From Pyrocephalus nanus (lineage: Eukaryota; Chordata; Aves; Passeriformes; Tyrannidae), in NCBI GenBank assembly GCA_038380795.1, contig CM076268.1:28529501-28593500 (forward strand): DNA of 64,000 bases, in the 5' to 3' direction. The notes below the pieces were generated by a model. The model did not search any database. It saw nothing but the letters and a program-made list of their open reading frames with translations, and was not told where the DNA came from. The position numbers and the translations under genes were made by a program. Within the stretch, counting starts at the first letter, position 1. Every line of letters starts with the position of its first letter. Positions 24,966 to 38,640 of this stretch are shown here, piece by piece.

Positions 24966-25674
24966 CTAATGACAAGAGGAACAATTTCACTCAAGTGAAC
25001 CATATGTTAAAAGGTCTGCAGGTAGAAGGGAGAGGAAGAACGGAGTGAAAAGACAGGCTGGCAGTGGAAGCAGTTTATGTGGGCTGGGGTTTGCATCATC
25101 TCTTTGGCTGGGAAATGTGTGGTCTGTCAGCTCTGCTTGTCTTTGCAGTTCTTACCAGGTGTGCAGTTGTTTTGTGTGTTGTCCTCCAATCACTGGAAAG
25201 TTGTGTATTCTTAGACAGCAGAGATTATACTCCCCGTTTTTGTTGCTGGTTGTTCTGCTATGTGCAGAATATTTCATATTAATCTTATTGGGAAAGGAGA
25301 CAATTTTTCAGGTTTTGGATAATTTCCTTTGCAGTACGAGGATTATGGGAATAAAAGCAGATCTGACAGTATCTTCTGTGGGAAAGGACATAAACTTAGT
25401 GTCCTAAGGACATTTTCTGATGGAGCTTTAGTTTTCAGTAATGTCTTTTTACTGGAAAAGTCTTCATGCTGAAATTTTCATAGAAGGAAATGTAACCAGG
25501 TTTCTATACACAGATTTGCTGATTTTGCCATTGTTTTTGTTCACTGCATGTTCAGGGTTTTGTTAAGATACATTTTCAAAGCTTTTATTCAAAGATCAGT
25601 TTTCAAGGTTGATCTCTTCCTGTTGAGACAGGTACCTCATGATTATCCTTACTGAACATAAAATGTGGAGGTAA

Positions 25675-25785
25675 GGGGTTATTAGTCCCTTTTTTACCAG
25701 CTGGGGCATTGAGGTTATAAAGAAAGTAGGCAATTGACTGAGTTCACCTGAAACAGGGACTGAAGTTCTAAATGTCAAACCAAGA
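25675..25785 (+). mobile_element. Possible MIR-type SINE fragment
   Basis: The + strand reads ttattagtcccttttttacc, then agctggggcattgaggt, then a block resembling ..cacctg..cagggactgaag. This follows the order of the MIR core (ttattatccccattttacag, gaggaaactgaggc, gtcacacag...cagagc.gggat). It lies 0.7 kb from the L2 remnant, the LINE that mobilised MIR-like SINEs. Divergence is high, so this is a tentative call. Confidence 0.4.
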
Positions 25786-27032
25786 ACTTGCCCAAAAGGT
25801 CATCCTTTCGTTTGATACTGCCAGGTATGTCTTTGCCACCACTGACCCCTGGTTGTTTCATTTGACAGAACTGATTGTCCCGTCACTCCAGTGATTCTTT
25901 TGTCAAACATGCAGCCTTTAACCCATACATGCTGTGTCAAATATTAAAACTTTCTTTGAATAGTGCATGTTGGCTTTAGCTTCGGATATATAATGCTGCT
26001 TACACATGCAATCCTACAGAGCATTTAGAGATGTTCAGGTGACTTTTAAAATCTGTATTTGATTTATTGAATTGAGTCCTTTTGCTGTAATGGAGTTATA
26101 GTTTGCCATAGACCATGCACTGTGAAAGAGATCAGTTTGTTTGGCACTGACCCATCCATTCAACTTGAAGCAATCAGATTTAAAAGCTTTGCACTTTATT
26201 AATGTGTGTGCAAATAGCAACTGGGTTCCAAGGACACTCTTTAGGAAAGCACCTTGAGTGATTGGTCTTGATATATAATTCATATTTTGCTTCCAGCTTT
26301 CCAAAGGAAAAATCATGTTAAAATTATTTTTAGATAATATTAAAAGGGGGAAAAAACTCTAGCCTTGAAGGATGATAATGACTTTGTGTGTTTAATAGAA
26401 GTATATTGACTTGAAAATATTATAAGTTCCCCAATATATTTTCCCATAAAATTATTAAAGAGTATAGAGAATATTTTGAGATGTACATCAGGGCATAAAA
26501 AAAACACCAAACAAAAAACTATTACACTATAGTGTTCATTTTCTAAAATATATTAGCATTCAACCTATTTTAAAAATCAATTTTAGTTCTGAATGCATCT
26601 TGATTGAAAGTAAGAACAACCTAGCAAATAGAGCACTTCAACCAGGATACAGTTATGAATACTTAATAAAAGAACACAGTTCAAGGCAGACTCATCCCTG
26701 ATGGCTCCTATAACCAAGGCACCCTAACACTGGAAATGCCTCTGTGTAAATAAGATGGTTACAGCATCCAAGGCATATAAGCAGGGGAAGTGTTCAATTT
26801 GAAAAAATCTGTGACATGCAGAAGTGCTAAAAATAATACTAAGGAAATTAAAGGACCATAAAAATATATAAAAATCAATGATAATTAATTACTTGATAGA
26901 GCAAATTAATAACCATTATATTTCATGTCAACCATGTTTGAGTAAAATGTATATGCCTATGTATAATATATATTAGATAATTTAAAATACATATGCTTAT
27001 TTACAATATATTTTATAAAATATATATGAGCT

Positions 27033-27092
27033 GTGTATGTATATACACACACACACACATATATATATATACATACACCCACATACACTTTA
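27033..27092. repeat. (AC)n-(AT)n compound microsatellite
   Basis: tgtatgtatat, then eight CA units, then about seven AT units and acatacaccc. It is a likely length-polymorphic locus. Confidence 0.9.
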
Positions 27093-28499
27093 TGTATTAG
27101 ACCATGCCCAAGTCATTCACTTGAGGAGTAATTTGTGTATGCAGAAATATGAAAGAACAAAGTTTAAATGTTTGAATTCTGTGCAGCTGGAACAGAAAAA
27201 TAAAGATATTGGAGCAGAAATGAATGAAAGAGTGCAAGCTCTTCAGAGTTGATCTGTTTCAGTTCATTAAGAACATTCACATTTCTGATGTGCTCTACTG
27301 ATATTTGCAAATAGTGTTGACATCTTTCAGTGTAAAGTAGGTGAAGAACTGCATCTTTAAAAGCATCTTGGAGTTGGTTATTATTTCATGCAGGGGACTC
27401 TCAGTGTTGACCAAATGGAACAGAAACAGTGCAGAAAAACTACCTCACTGAGGCTCATTTCTGTGAATGGTGAAGACACAAAAAGTAAAATTAAAGGTCA
27501 AAGCGTGAATACAAGTGAGCAGGAAAAATCTGTTCCAGTGCTGGCTTCCTCACCAAGCACAGAGGTCTCTTAGGGGATGTGAGGAATGCTTCAGTGTGAG
27601 TGACAATGTCAGCCAGGCATCGGTCCCAAAAGACTCTATGGTTTGATATTGACTTGTGCAGAAACGGTTAGTTGTGATTTCTAAATGAAATTTGTGCAAC
27701 GTTGCAGCCACAGATGAAAAGCAATCCTGAATGAAATGGTTGAGCAGAAGTGTCAAAACATCAACAAATTTGTTAATAACCTGAGGCTAAAGAGTCAGTT
27801 TTGCCATTTTGAGGCTTGTTGTCCCAGCATCTGAAGAAGAAAGGCCCGGTTGGCTTTTTGTAATTAGTGGTTACTGTGAATGTTGAGGGAATGTTGAGCT
27901 CTGTAGTCTTTGAAGTAGAAAAATCTTATATCAAGCTGGCTGTACTGGATAGCTCGTGTTGCTGATAGCAACTGCCTTGTATGTCAGAAGTATAGCAGTC
28001 ACACTGATGTGGCCACAACATGGTGTACATAAACTTTATCTCTGGTCTGGTTTTTGCTACTTTGAAAAATTAAGTTCCGCTTTTCCAGCCAGAGAATTTA
28101 TGTCTTTCTGTTGTTCTCTTTATTTCACTGCCCTTTCCAGTGTTTCCCTTTGTGATAAATTTAAATCATTCTTTGCGATAAATAAAGAGTTCCAGAGATC
28201 CTTACAGTAAATAATAGTGTTGCTGATGCTAAAATGATCTACATAGGCACTTAATGAGATATGTTTCCACTGTTGCAATTGCTAATCTAAAATTAGAATT
28301 AAGAGTACATATAAATCTTTGCAGAGAAGTGGTGACCCAGTTAAACAATTCCCGTGTCCAGGAGCTATGCTTATGTATTTCTTGTCACCTTGACAAAAAT
28401 TTGTCAAAAAAAACAAACAAAACACCAAAACCACACAAACCCACAAGACTCCCCTAAACTACTGAAGCTTTCTGGTTGACTGCTGTAATTAGAGGTGAA

Positions 28500-28520
28500 C
28501 ACTTAGGTCCTACCTAAGTG
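28500..28520. repeat. 9-bp perfect inverted repeat, 3-nt loop
   Basis: cacttaggt at 28500-28508 and its exact complement acctaagtg at 28512-28520 flank cct. It is short enough to be chance in 64 kb, and no function is assigned. Confidence 0.6.
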
Positions 28521-31500
28521 GTTTTACCGCAGCACTGGAGCTGTGAACGCTGTCGGTGGTGGTGGGCAAACAGTTAAATAGAGAGGCCACTGGACCGCTC
28601 TAGAGCATAATGGCACCCCCTTATTTCCCACTCAGCTCATTGGTATTGATTTGCAAATGAATATGCCTGCTTGTTTATTGGAATCATCATTACTTCAGCA
28701 AAGTGTTCCTGCCAAGATGCAGCAGCTTTCCAAGGACTCTGGATTTCATTGTTTATCACTGTCACTTGCTTGTGGAAGGATAGGCAACCTAGCCACAGGG
28801 ACTTGTAATGACAAAAAAACAGTTGATCAAATAAAGAACAAAAAGGTGCAAGCTAAAAAAGTACTTTGGTACTCAATTTTTTAAAACAACTAAATGAAGT
28901 TTAAAGAATAAGGGTGCAGCGATGTTTCAGCTGCTTTAATAAAGACAATGTAGTGTGGGAAATCATAGCATGTATGCCACTGCTTTTGGTAATGCTCATT
29001 ATTTACTTTTTAATAGAAGCAGTCCTAAAGCTGTTGCTAATCTTCTAGATCAGGGATATGGAGCAGCTATTTGCAGTAGATGTATGACTGTATCAATGTT
29101 TCAGGGACCGCTTTTTCCTATCAATGGAAAAGTGTGAGGGTAAAATCCATTAATGCTCGTAAGACACCAGAGAGCAAAGAGAATAAGACAAACTAAGGGG
29201 ATGGGTGATTTAGATAACTGGGCAAGTCAGGTGTTTCTTGGAAGAGAGTCATGTCAGTTTCTTGGGTTTGAACTGTCTGTATGAGTGTTTGAGAATACTT
29301 AGAAAACCTTTTTTTTAACCAAAAATTCTTCAGTGATCAAGAATGACAAGTTCCCATACAGTGTGTTAATGTTGGGAGAAAAAATGATAATTCTGAAGCA
29401 CTGCCCGTCTCCTGAACCTGCCTATTTGTTGTGTATATTGTCCCTCAGTCTTGTGTTACTCTCTCTTGGTCCTGCACAAGAATGAAGGCAAGGGAATAGG
29501 GTTTGTCTTTTAGAAAGCTGTTAGCAAACTAACATCATCTGCATCTGAGACAAGAGCAAGAGAGAATGGCATAGCCACATTTGTCTTTCTCTCATTCAAA
29601 TAGGGAATTTCTGCTCATCAGCTGAATCTCCTAAAGAATATCAAAATGTTATTGAAGAAAATCCCATGCAAACTCTGCAGCTCTTTGTTGATCTTGACAA
29701 GGGAACATGAAGTTCTCTTATGGGCAAGAGAACTATATCAAAATGGCTGGTTTTGTGCGTTTTCTGCTGCTTTATATTGGCAGGATGGCATCTGGAAAGG
29801 TTAAAGTACAGTCTATTCATCCAGAATTCTGGCAGCAAAGGTAGCCAGAGACATGGTGCCAGTCCCCTCATTTGAGTTTGACCTTGCTTTCCTCTTCGTG
29901 CTCTCTGCATACTCTGCCTCTGTAAAACTCCGTTGTTCTAACATCAGAAATATTCTTGGTGAGAATCCTGGATTCGGCAGAGTTTGTATTGAGAGCTCAG
30001 CCATCTCTGCAATTCTGTGCTTTATCTTTTGAGATTATATAATGCTGGAGGAGAAATACATGATTTCTTTTTTTACTCTGTGGTAAGGTCCTAGAATCAG
30101 TGATGCTCCAGGCCAGAATTTTGCTTTTGTTTTTAAGTACATAGAATTTTTAAGTTATTTAAAGAATAATCTGTTGTCCTTTCTTGACCACAAGCAGCGA
30201 CTAGCTCATGAGAAAATTTAGATGTATTTGCTTTGTTTTCATGGATCAATCTTGTAAGCCATTTATTATCAATATCCAACAGAGTAACACAAACTATCAC
30301 TATTTTACTTCCTTTGTCTAACAGGCAAAACAAGTTGCAGAATTTTTGTGAAATCTGGAACAGCTCCAGTGCTTTCACTGACAGTGAAAATTTCAATTCT
30401 TGACATTTTTGAGTGATGTCATAGTGACATAAACCATTAAGAAATTTAAATAAGTATAGATTTTACGCCTTTAATACAGTGCAACTTAATCTATTGATTT
30501 GAGATGATGAGCAATGTTAGATCCCCCATATTGTAGCTCTGCAATATACAATGAAAACCTGCCACATATTGTCAAAGGGAAAATCCTCTTTTTGACACTG
30601 TTTCATATCGAATGATCACAGACTTCAGATCTGTTTTGCCTAGAGAAAGCTTTTAAATGTCAGTGTGGCTCAGCCAGATTACCACTTAGTACAATATTTC
30701 TACTGTGTTTTTTAATATTCTTTGCCTTTGTTGAAGAAGCTCTTATAAATGTATGAACTTTTGCTTTCATTGGGTTGCTTCAAAGAATTTGCTTCCACAG
30801 CTGATCCTGGAGTAGGATGTGCTACTGACCAATACAAGCACAAGGCTCTGATGCACTGATGTGGCTTTTGAGATGGCTTTCGGAATGCAGATTTTTAGAC
30901 AGTGGGTTGGATTGTTCACAGCAACATTCTGCTGCTGATAATAGAGCCATGTACTGGTGTTTCCATCTTTTTTATTGTAGTAGTGCAAGTGGTGTGTGTG
31001 AATATATATATATTAAAAATTTACTTGAAATCATTATTATTCTCTTGAATGAAAAGGGTGATCTAGTGGTGACCTGGTAACAGACAATTGCTACTACTGC
31101 CTGTTTGCTGAATTGCCAGCCACTTTCACCACAGGTATTTTAAGTCTCTGGAGGTACCTGTGCCCACTGTTCATCCCTTAGGTTCCTAGGTTAATATTTG
31201 GACTACATGTTCCTCTGTTCAACACCTTTGCCCCAGTACAGGAGCCCACGAGTACCTGTCTCCACGGCCAGGTTTACTCTTCCCAGGTTCCCAATCAGCA
31301 TAAGGAATTCCTGTCCCTAATAACCTCAAAAAAGGAGTTTTCAATTTTACAGTTATATTTTTTAAAGATGGGTTTTGGGGATGACATAGAATTAAAAAAC
31401 ACCCAAAACCAAACAGAAAACCACCCATCTTCCCTCGAGATGTTTCCAAACCTTGTGATAAAACCAGTACTTTCCTTTAGCAGTGTGTCCCCCCCTCGGT

Positions 31501-32511
31501 CTCCAGCAGCACATGCACGCTCAGCAAAGCAGCTCCACCACAGCACATCAACAGGCTCCTGGTGTCAAGGACCACAGTTAGGCTGAACAAGGCATAGAAT
31601 GGCAGCAAATTTCTCGGTTACCCATGGAAAGTGGAAATTACCACTTTTCCACCGGGTCTATATTAGGCTTTTGAAGTGCTCTCCGTCGCTCTCTTTTCTG
31701 ATTACAGCCCAATAATTCCATGCCAGTACAAGAGCTCTGTAGGCTGGGGTACAGGTGAGGGCTCTCTCAGTCTTTTCCTTCCAGGATTAGATGAATGTCT
31801 GGTCATAGGGAACTGTTAAACATCTATGCAAAGAACGATCTAGTTGTGTATTTATTACATTTTTCTTCAAAACAAGAGCAGGTTTTTTTTTTTTCTGAGA
31901 GCAGGAAAGGAGCTATTTTTTCTCTAATTCTCTTGAAACTCTTCCAGATCATTTGGGAGAAAAATATTTGGAAAAAATTGACTGTGCATCAAAGAAAAAA
32001 TCACACCTCATGGGACAGTAGCAAAAGAGAAAGTATAAAGATGAGAATTCAGAATGTGCTGCTGAGGGTGCTTGTTGATGCTTAAAGAATAGTTTGCAAA
32101 CAGGTGAAAAGCATCAAGAAGGGCTGCAAGGTCACAGGATTTTGTTAGATTTTGGGGAAATGCCTTTTGGGATCAGGAAACACCATCTGTGGATTCATGA
32201 TGTTAATATACATGTTATATCTCTGCCCAGGAGGTTAGCAGGATTAAATGGGAGACTGTGTGAAAAAGGATGAATTTCACCCTTAAACCCTCAAAGATAG
32301 AAATTCTAAACTGCTGAGACTGAAAATTGAGGACTTCTTGGTTTGTGTAGAAGACAGTAACACTAACACAGATAAATGAATGTTTGGAGATATCCATTGA
32401 TGTCTAAGAACAATTGTGTCATGGAGGGTCAGGGTTCAACAATCATCTTGAATTTCCCTAACTTCTGCTTGTTTCATAATTTGAATGTTGCCTGCACTAT
32501 TGCTCGGCTGC

Positions 32512-32540
32512 CATATATATATATATTTATACATATATAC
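32512..32540. repeat. (AT)n microsatellite
   Basis: About eight uninterrupted AT units followed by degenerate tttatacatatatac. Confidence 0.85.
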
Positions 32541-34891
32541 CTGTTATATAACCCTAAAGCATTGAGGAGGCAAACTTATGAGGAAAAGCAAATGCTAAGT
32601 TTGGAGAGAGCATGTAGGGACTTGTGTCTGTGTTTTGGGTGCCTTTTTGGTTTGCCTTGCAAAAATCCTGTTTGTATTTAATTTAAATATTTATGAGCAA
32701 ATAGTGAATTTTAAATATAATTCAGTGAGAAGGGTTTGAGTTAGTTGCTTGTTCTGCCAGTAAATAGTAAATTCCCTTTAAGATTATCAGACAAAGTGTG
32801 ATATAAGCTATTAAAAATACTACTGATAGAAATCTGGTTCATTAGCTGCATTGTTAAGGTTATAAATGAGTTTCTTCAAATTCATAAGCACTTTTGGATA
32901 CATGTTTATGAAGACCTGAACATTTACTTTTACATATTTTTTATACTAGATATGATAAGAATAATGTATATTGACTTATTTGTAGTTATAAAGTATGAGT
33001 ATAGCCATACAGTATGAATTTAGACACATAGACAATAATATTTATTTATTTTTAACATGGAATTACAGCTGGACTTATAATTAGATGTTGGACGTATAAC
33101 TACCCTCTTCATACCTGAATACTTTATTGTGCATTTAGACAGTTTATCAGTGCTGTTAGAAAGTTGTACAAACTGCCTTGTATATAATTTTCAGTGCCAT
33201 TTGAAAGAAAATCTCCGAGTTTTTGGTAGAATGTCTACTTGTCAACAAATAAGCAACATTTCCAGTCATCTTCAGTGTGTGGCATCTTCCATGTCTGACT
33301 GAGAATGCAAAAGTTCACCTTAATATTTGCTAAAATCTAGGATTGCAAGGGGTAAGGTAGAGGAGGAGAATTCTGGCTGAGAAAGCTAATGGGTTTATTT
33401 CAGAGTTTACCTGGGTGTATATCTGTTTAATATGTTTCTAGTGGTTCCAGATTCCCTTGGTCTTTGTGTAGGGACCTCGTTATTTGTTTTCTTGATTTAA
33501 TTTTCTCTGCATTACCTGACTTGGAGACTTCCCAAGCCCATCTCTCCCTGCTTGTACTCTTTTAGTGAACTTTGATGTTTCCATGCAATGACATAGTTTT
33601 AAGTTTTAGGGGTTTGATAGAGAAATCAATAAATGCAGCCAGTAAAGTGCTCTGTCTAATAAATATAGGAGTTTTGATAATGGCACCATTTTATTTTCCT
33701 CTGAAATTTGGGTTCTACTTTATCTTTTTGGTCTCCAGTCATACCCTCTCTGAAGTGATTCCAGTTTTCATCCTCATTTCCCAGACTCTGCAGTTCTCAA
33801 TAGATCTTGCTTTGGAATAATACATTAAAAAATACAATAAAGATTTCCATGTTTCTTTTGTCTGACTGGATCTCAAAATTGGTTGGATGATCCTTATTTT
33901 TAGGACTGAAATGGTTTTAGCCATGCAAATGCTCCTTTTGAGACAAGATGACAATTGGAAAATACCAGGAGCTCTACTTAAAGGCATTACCTCTCTTAGA
34001 CAAAAACTGATAATAAAAATTTAAGTTGATAAATAATTTATGAATGATTTAAGTTGTACTTAGTATCAGATCACACTTTCTGCCATTAGACTTCAAAAAA
34101 AACCCAAGCAGCCAATACAGACTTGTCATATCTACAGAATGTGTGCAGAGAGTGCCAGAGGCATTTGACAGATTTTATTTTACTGTCTTAATTCAGTGTT
34201 TTATCACAGAGTGTTTTTTTCCTAATGAGAAAGTTGATAGCTAGATTATACTAAATTAACCAATCTCTGATTTAACCTTATGGCTTGTTATTTCAACTTC
34301 TTTACGAATCATTAGTTGTCCTGGCTGCCTGTAAGAGCTTGGCTGGGTCTTGGGAGAAACAGATCAATAGAAAATGTTTAAATGCACAGTTGTTTACAGA
34401 TGCAGCTGTCTCACATACATGCACTTTTGAACATTAGTGTCTTTCATGCCCTTCTATCCCTTGCTTGATTTGTAGTAGGGCTATCATTATTTCATGTTCT
34501 TTCAAAAATAAAGTACAGTTCAGATGTTTTATCTCTTTGTCAGTGAATCTCACAGGCTCTGCACTGTTTTTATCGTTACTCCTAAGAAATCAAGGAGCTG
34601 AACTGTTGATGTCAGTCAAATAGAAATGGGTTTGTTTTGTCATGCAAACCCCTGTGTTTACTGTGTAAGAGAAATTAGGTGAAATGGAGCCTTCTATTAA
34701 TAAAGCAGAAGACTATAATGTAGTTACTTCAGTTTACCTTGTTGTGCTGAATTGTTCTTTAGGGAATTCTTGCACAAGGCTAGGCTGTATATCAGTTCGA
34801 AGATTGGTTAGAGCTGATTCCATGGCCCTTAAAATCAACAGAGTTTGTCAGTCAGAGATAAATGCCATTGGAAAAAAAAATAAAGGAAAGA

Positions 34892-34952
34892 AAACTAAAG
34901 GAAAATCTAAAACTAAAGGGAATCTTTAGTTAAACTAAAGATAAAACTAAAG
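34892..34952 (+). repeat. Degenerate aaactaaag repeat, four copies
   Basis: The word aaactaaag occurs at 34892, 34910, 34932 and 34944, with unequal spacing (18, 22, 12) and A-rich spacers. It produces a Lys/Thr/Gly-rich translation at the end of an 81-codon open frame, which I regard as an artefact of the repeat. Confidence 0.75.
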
Positions 34953-37900
34953 GAATTCTTAGAGGAGAGGAAATTCAGATGCCAGAATGACATTAGGACC
35001 TTGAATAGCAGAGCAACATCACAAAGACCTTCTTTCTGTCATGTCTAGAAAAGAAGTAATTATTATGAGGGTGTGTATGGATGAATACCTAGCACTTTGG
35101 AGTGGAAAACCTTCTGAAGTAGCACTAATAATTTCTGTGATAAACAAAGTTTTTCCTCTGCTGATATCAATGCACCAGGGCTGCAGGTTCTAAAAATGTG
35201 TGTTCAGAAAGGGCCCAGGGGAATTCCTAGTGTCACTTTACTCTTCCAGGCTGACTGCAGGCTCAGGGGAGTGCTGTGACATCTCTTACCCTCAGCTCAC
35301 ATACTGAAACCTTGTTATTTTTTTGTCACAGCTGGTAGAACTAAAAATTTGCTTTGACTGAAATACAGGGTTGGATTTCCTTTGGCCCTCAGACCCTGAA
35401 CATTTGAAGACTTAGGGATTTCTGCTTCTATCAGGCCATAGGAAATTCTTCTTCTCCAGTCTCAGGTCTGTATCTTCACATCTACGTGAGCTCGAATCTG
35501 AGACAGATTTTGCTGTCTCACATTGCATTCATTTTCCAGGGCTAAGTTTTCATTCCTAAAACAGGATTTCAAATTTGAGGCCATGAAAATCCTCCTCTTA
35601 GTTCTTTCCTTGGCTTTTGTTTTCTCATGGCTGCTCCAGGGCTTCCTTGCTGCTGGTCTTGGTTCCCTCAGAAAGCAAATTCCCAGCAGTAGTGTGGTGG
35701 GTCAACGTTCCTTGCCTAATAAGGGGCATGTAAGGTAACCACTTTTTATCAGTGTCCTGTTTTTTAGGTAAACACTTGCCACACTGCTGTAAAGAAGCTG
35801 GTATTGACCAAAAGTAATTACCTCCTGAGAGCTGTTCAGTGTGGCAGGCTGCTTGGACCTCTGAAATCGTCCTTGCATTCCCTGGAGTGCATACAACAAT
35901 TGCTAAGACCCAAGAAATGAATCATTATGATCTCAGTCATCCTTCCTGATGGCCTCAGTTGTCCTGGGGTGGGTGAATTGACGCTTTTGGCTCTGAAGCA
36001 TCGCAGTGTAACAATGACCTGGCCAAAGACCTTAGAGATGCATTATGTGAAATCAGGTTTTTTGATGCCCAGCACCACGTAGGCTGGAGGAAATCATGAG
36101 AACACTGGCATAGGTAAACTCACTTGCTAAAGTTACTGATACTCTTGGAGCAAGGACCTGTAACATGAGATTTGCAACCAGTTCCAAAATATTTATTATA
36201 ATTAATTTTTTTCTGGTTTAGGGTCAATTATTTTAAAAACTCACTCAATCATTGATCTTGGTGATTCCTGTAACAAAGTTTTTTCTCTGGTGACATTAAA
36301 TAAACTAAATGTTCTATTATTGTGCCATGGGGCCAACAAAACAGCTCAAAGGCTACTCAGAGCATTTCTATTACGTTCCCTTTCATTAATCATCTTGCTT
36401 AATACAATTCCATCATTTACATTTTTCTTGCTACTAGCTTTCCTTGGCTTTTGAAATTTTTTCTCACTTTGATCTCTTTAAGTTCTTCTAGCTAACACAG
36501 AAGTACTGTGATTTTGTCTGTATTGTTCTGCAAACTTTCCCAATTGGTGAGCTCTAGAGAAGTTTTGCTGGGTTTTTTTTGTATGTATAGCAGGTATTTT
36601 GTATTTATTGCATAAAGGGAGGATAAAGTATAACTTAAGCTCTCATCTGATTTGAACGGGGAATAGCATGCATTGACCAACCAAAGGCAAATTCAAACTT
36701 TTCATAAACACTGTGGCTCTGTTTTAAATAACTCTGAAAAGACTGATGGGCTCATTCAGATGTACTATTTGTCTTTGGGCCTTCTATCAATGAATCAATG
36801 TCCTTTATCTGACTGGCTGACAAGTATTTAATTTGGTGTAATACATGATACATGGAAAATGCCTTTCAGTTTGAAACATTAATGACTGATAGTTGCCATC
36901 ACTCAAGCTCTGCCTGTTACAATTTATTTTTTTTCAATACTCATCAAGTTTACTAATAATGATTAAAGATTTTCTTAGTTACATTGTCTTTGACAACACT
37001 GATGATTAAGGACATGGGCAACTTGTAGTATGGAACAGTTCACTTCTGTCCATCGTTGATCTTCCTTTCCATATTATCTGCCAGTTAGACCCAAGTGGAA
37101 GTATAGAAAAGCAAGGTTATTCAGCACATTTGAATGAGTTATTGATGAGCAGACATCAGTTAACCCAATAAAATATATATTTTAAAACCTGTAATCAAGG
37201 GAAGGATATTTCATGCTTGTGGGAATATTGGCATTACACTGGAAATTAGATACCTGCAATTAAGATGAATAATGTATTACGTTGTAATGTATAACACCAT
37301 GGTAGTACACAGGTTTCAAATACTTAAAACTTACACTTCTTACACTTCATTTGAAGTTTCAGACTTTTTTTTTTGAATTCCCTACCTGATTACACAGAGA
37401 TCTCACCTTTTTAAAAGTTGGGGGGGGGCAAGGAGGTGAGAAAGACAGACACGCTACTGTTTCTTAAATAAAAAGACTTGAAAAATAAAATCAGCAGATA
37501 ATAAAAAAAACCCCAAATGTTGAACATGGCACACATGACTTATCTGGAGTTTTATTTCAGCATTGTATGCCCTTGGTAAGCATTTCTGTGCTTGGATGTT
37601 GGGCACGTGACTAGACTGAGCTGTCTGGATTTCACTTCTCAGCTCTGTCTCTTGCTTGCTGGTTGACCTTGGACCTTGGCAGGCCATTACTGTGCTGCCT
37701 GCCGGAGTTTCCACTTTGTAAGAATAATCTTAATGACACTGACCTCCTCCTTAAAACATAGCCAAGATGAAACATATTCCTATGGACAACCATAAGCAAC
37801 AGTTGGTCTTTGCACCTCTATTTAAAAGGAGACTTACACGATTCATCTTCACACGGGGAGAGTTTTCTGGTTGGTCACAGATATAGAAAGCAGTGCTTTC

Positions 37901-38461
37901 TGTTCCAGGCTGTGATAGAAGGTCTAACTTCAGGAAATTACTTTATCTTACTTCTGTTTCTTCTTTTCCTGTCTGTCAAATAGGGATCATCACCTTTTAA
38001 AAGTGGTTTTGAACCTGTAGGAAAAAAAAATGCTGTACAAGAGATACCATTTACTTATGCTGTGTTTTAAACTTTGTGCCCTACATGGCCTAAGGATACC
38101 AATATTTGAGGAGCCTTCTGTAGGGGTTTCAGTTGTAGAGGAGTAATAGAATACAAATATTAAATCTTAATGTGTAAATGAAGTTCTACATGATTTTTTT
38201 CCTTTTTTTTTTACCACTTTCTAATGATAAGTTTCAAAATTCTCCATCAGTTATACTTCTAATCCATCATTAATACTTCTAGTTCAATAGTTTCAGAGTG
38301 AGAAGTGTAGTTTTCTGGTTAATGATTTATATCCAGTTTCATGTCTTAAAAACCTATCTTTTTTTTGTAAATAAGCTTTCAAGCAAAATTGAATAATAAA
38401 TCAGAATAGTTTAAAGACTGTTTATCTTAACTAGTTATGTGCTTAATGCATCTGGATATCA

Positions 38462-38640
38462 TCCATCATTTTCTTATAGATATTTCAGCATTATTTTTTA
38501 TGGATATATATGTGCTATGATATATGTATATGAAAAAATAGTTCAAAACTTATTATATTCTTAAATGTAGTATTTTAATATTAAATATATATAATGAATA
38601 TATATATAATACTAAATATATTTAATAATTCTGTTGGATA
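38462..38640. repeat. AT-rich low-complexity region
   Basis: Repeated tatata, taatat and aaatatat words with very few G or C over about 180 bp. No ordered unit. Confidence 0.75.

Larger units (their letters stand above)
25800..32500. other. Non-coding stretch of the downstream intron
   Basis: Strongly AT-rich at 26.3-27.1 kb, otherwise unique. Small islands at 28.45-28.62 kb and 31.2-31.6 kb are a little GC-richer but give only short unrelated open frames. No repeat family was recognised beyond the microsatellite at 27.04 kb. Confidence 0.5.

Noticed and set aside
24697..24969. 90-codon + strand open frame starting MNDHGFLLVSS
   Set aside because: It lies antisense to the L2 reverse transcriptase remnant; the AG-rich strand is open only because stops are rare there.
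28500..28520. Inverted repeat as a hormone receptor element
   Set aside because: The half-sites point the wrong way for a classical AGGTCA palindrome; a 9-bp stem is expected by chance in 64 kb.
36980..37020. C/D snoRNA-like words (ctgatga near an A/T stem)
   Set aside because: No paired D box and terminal stem at suitable spacing.
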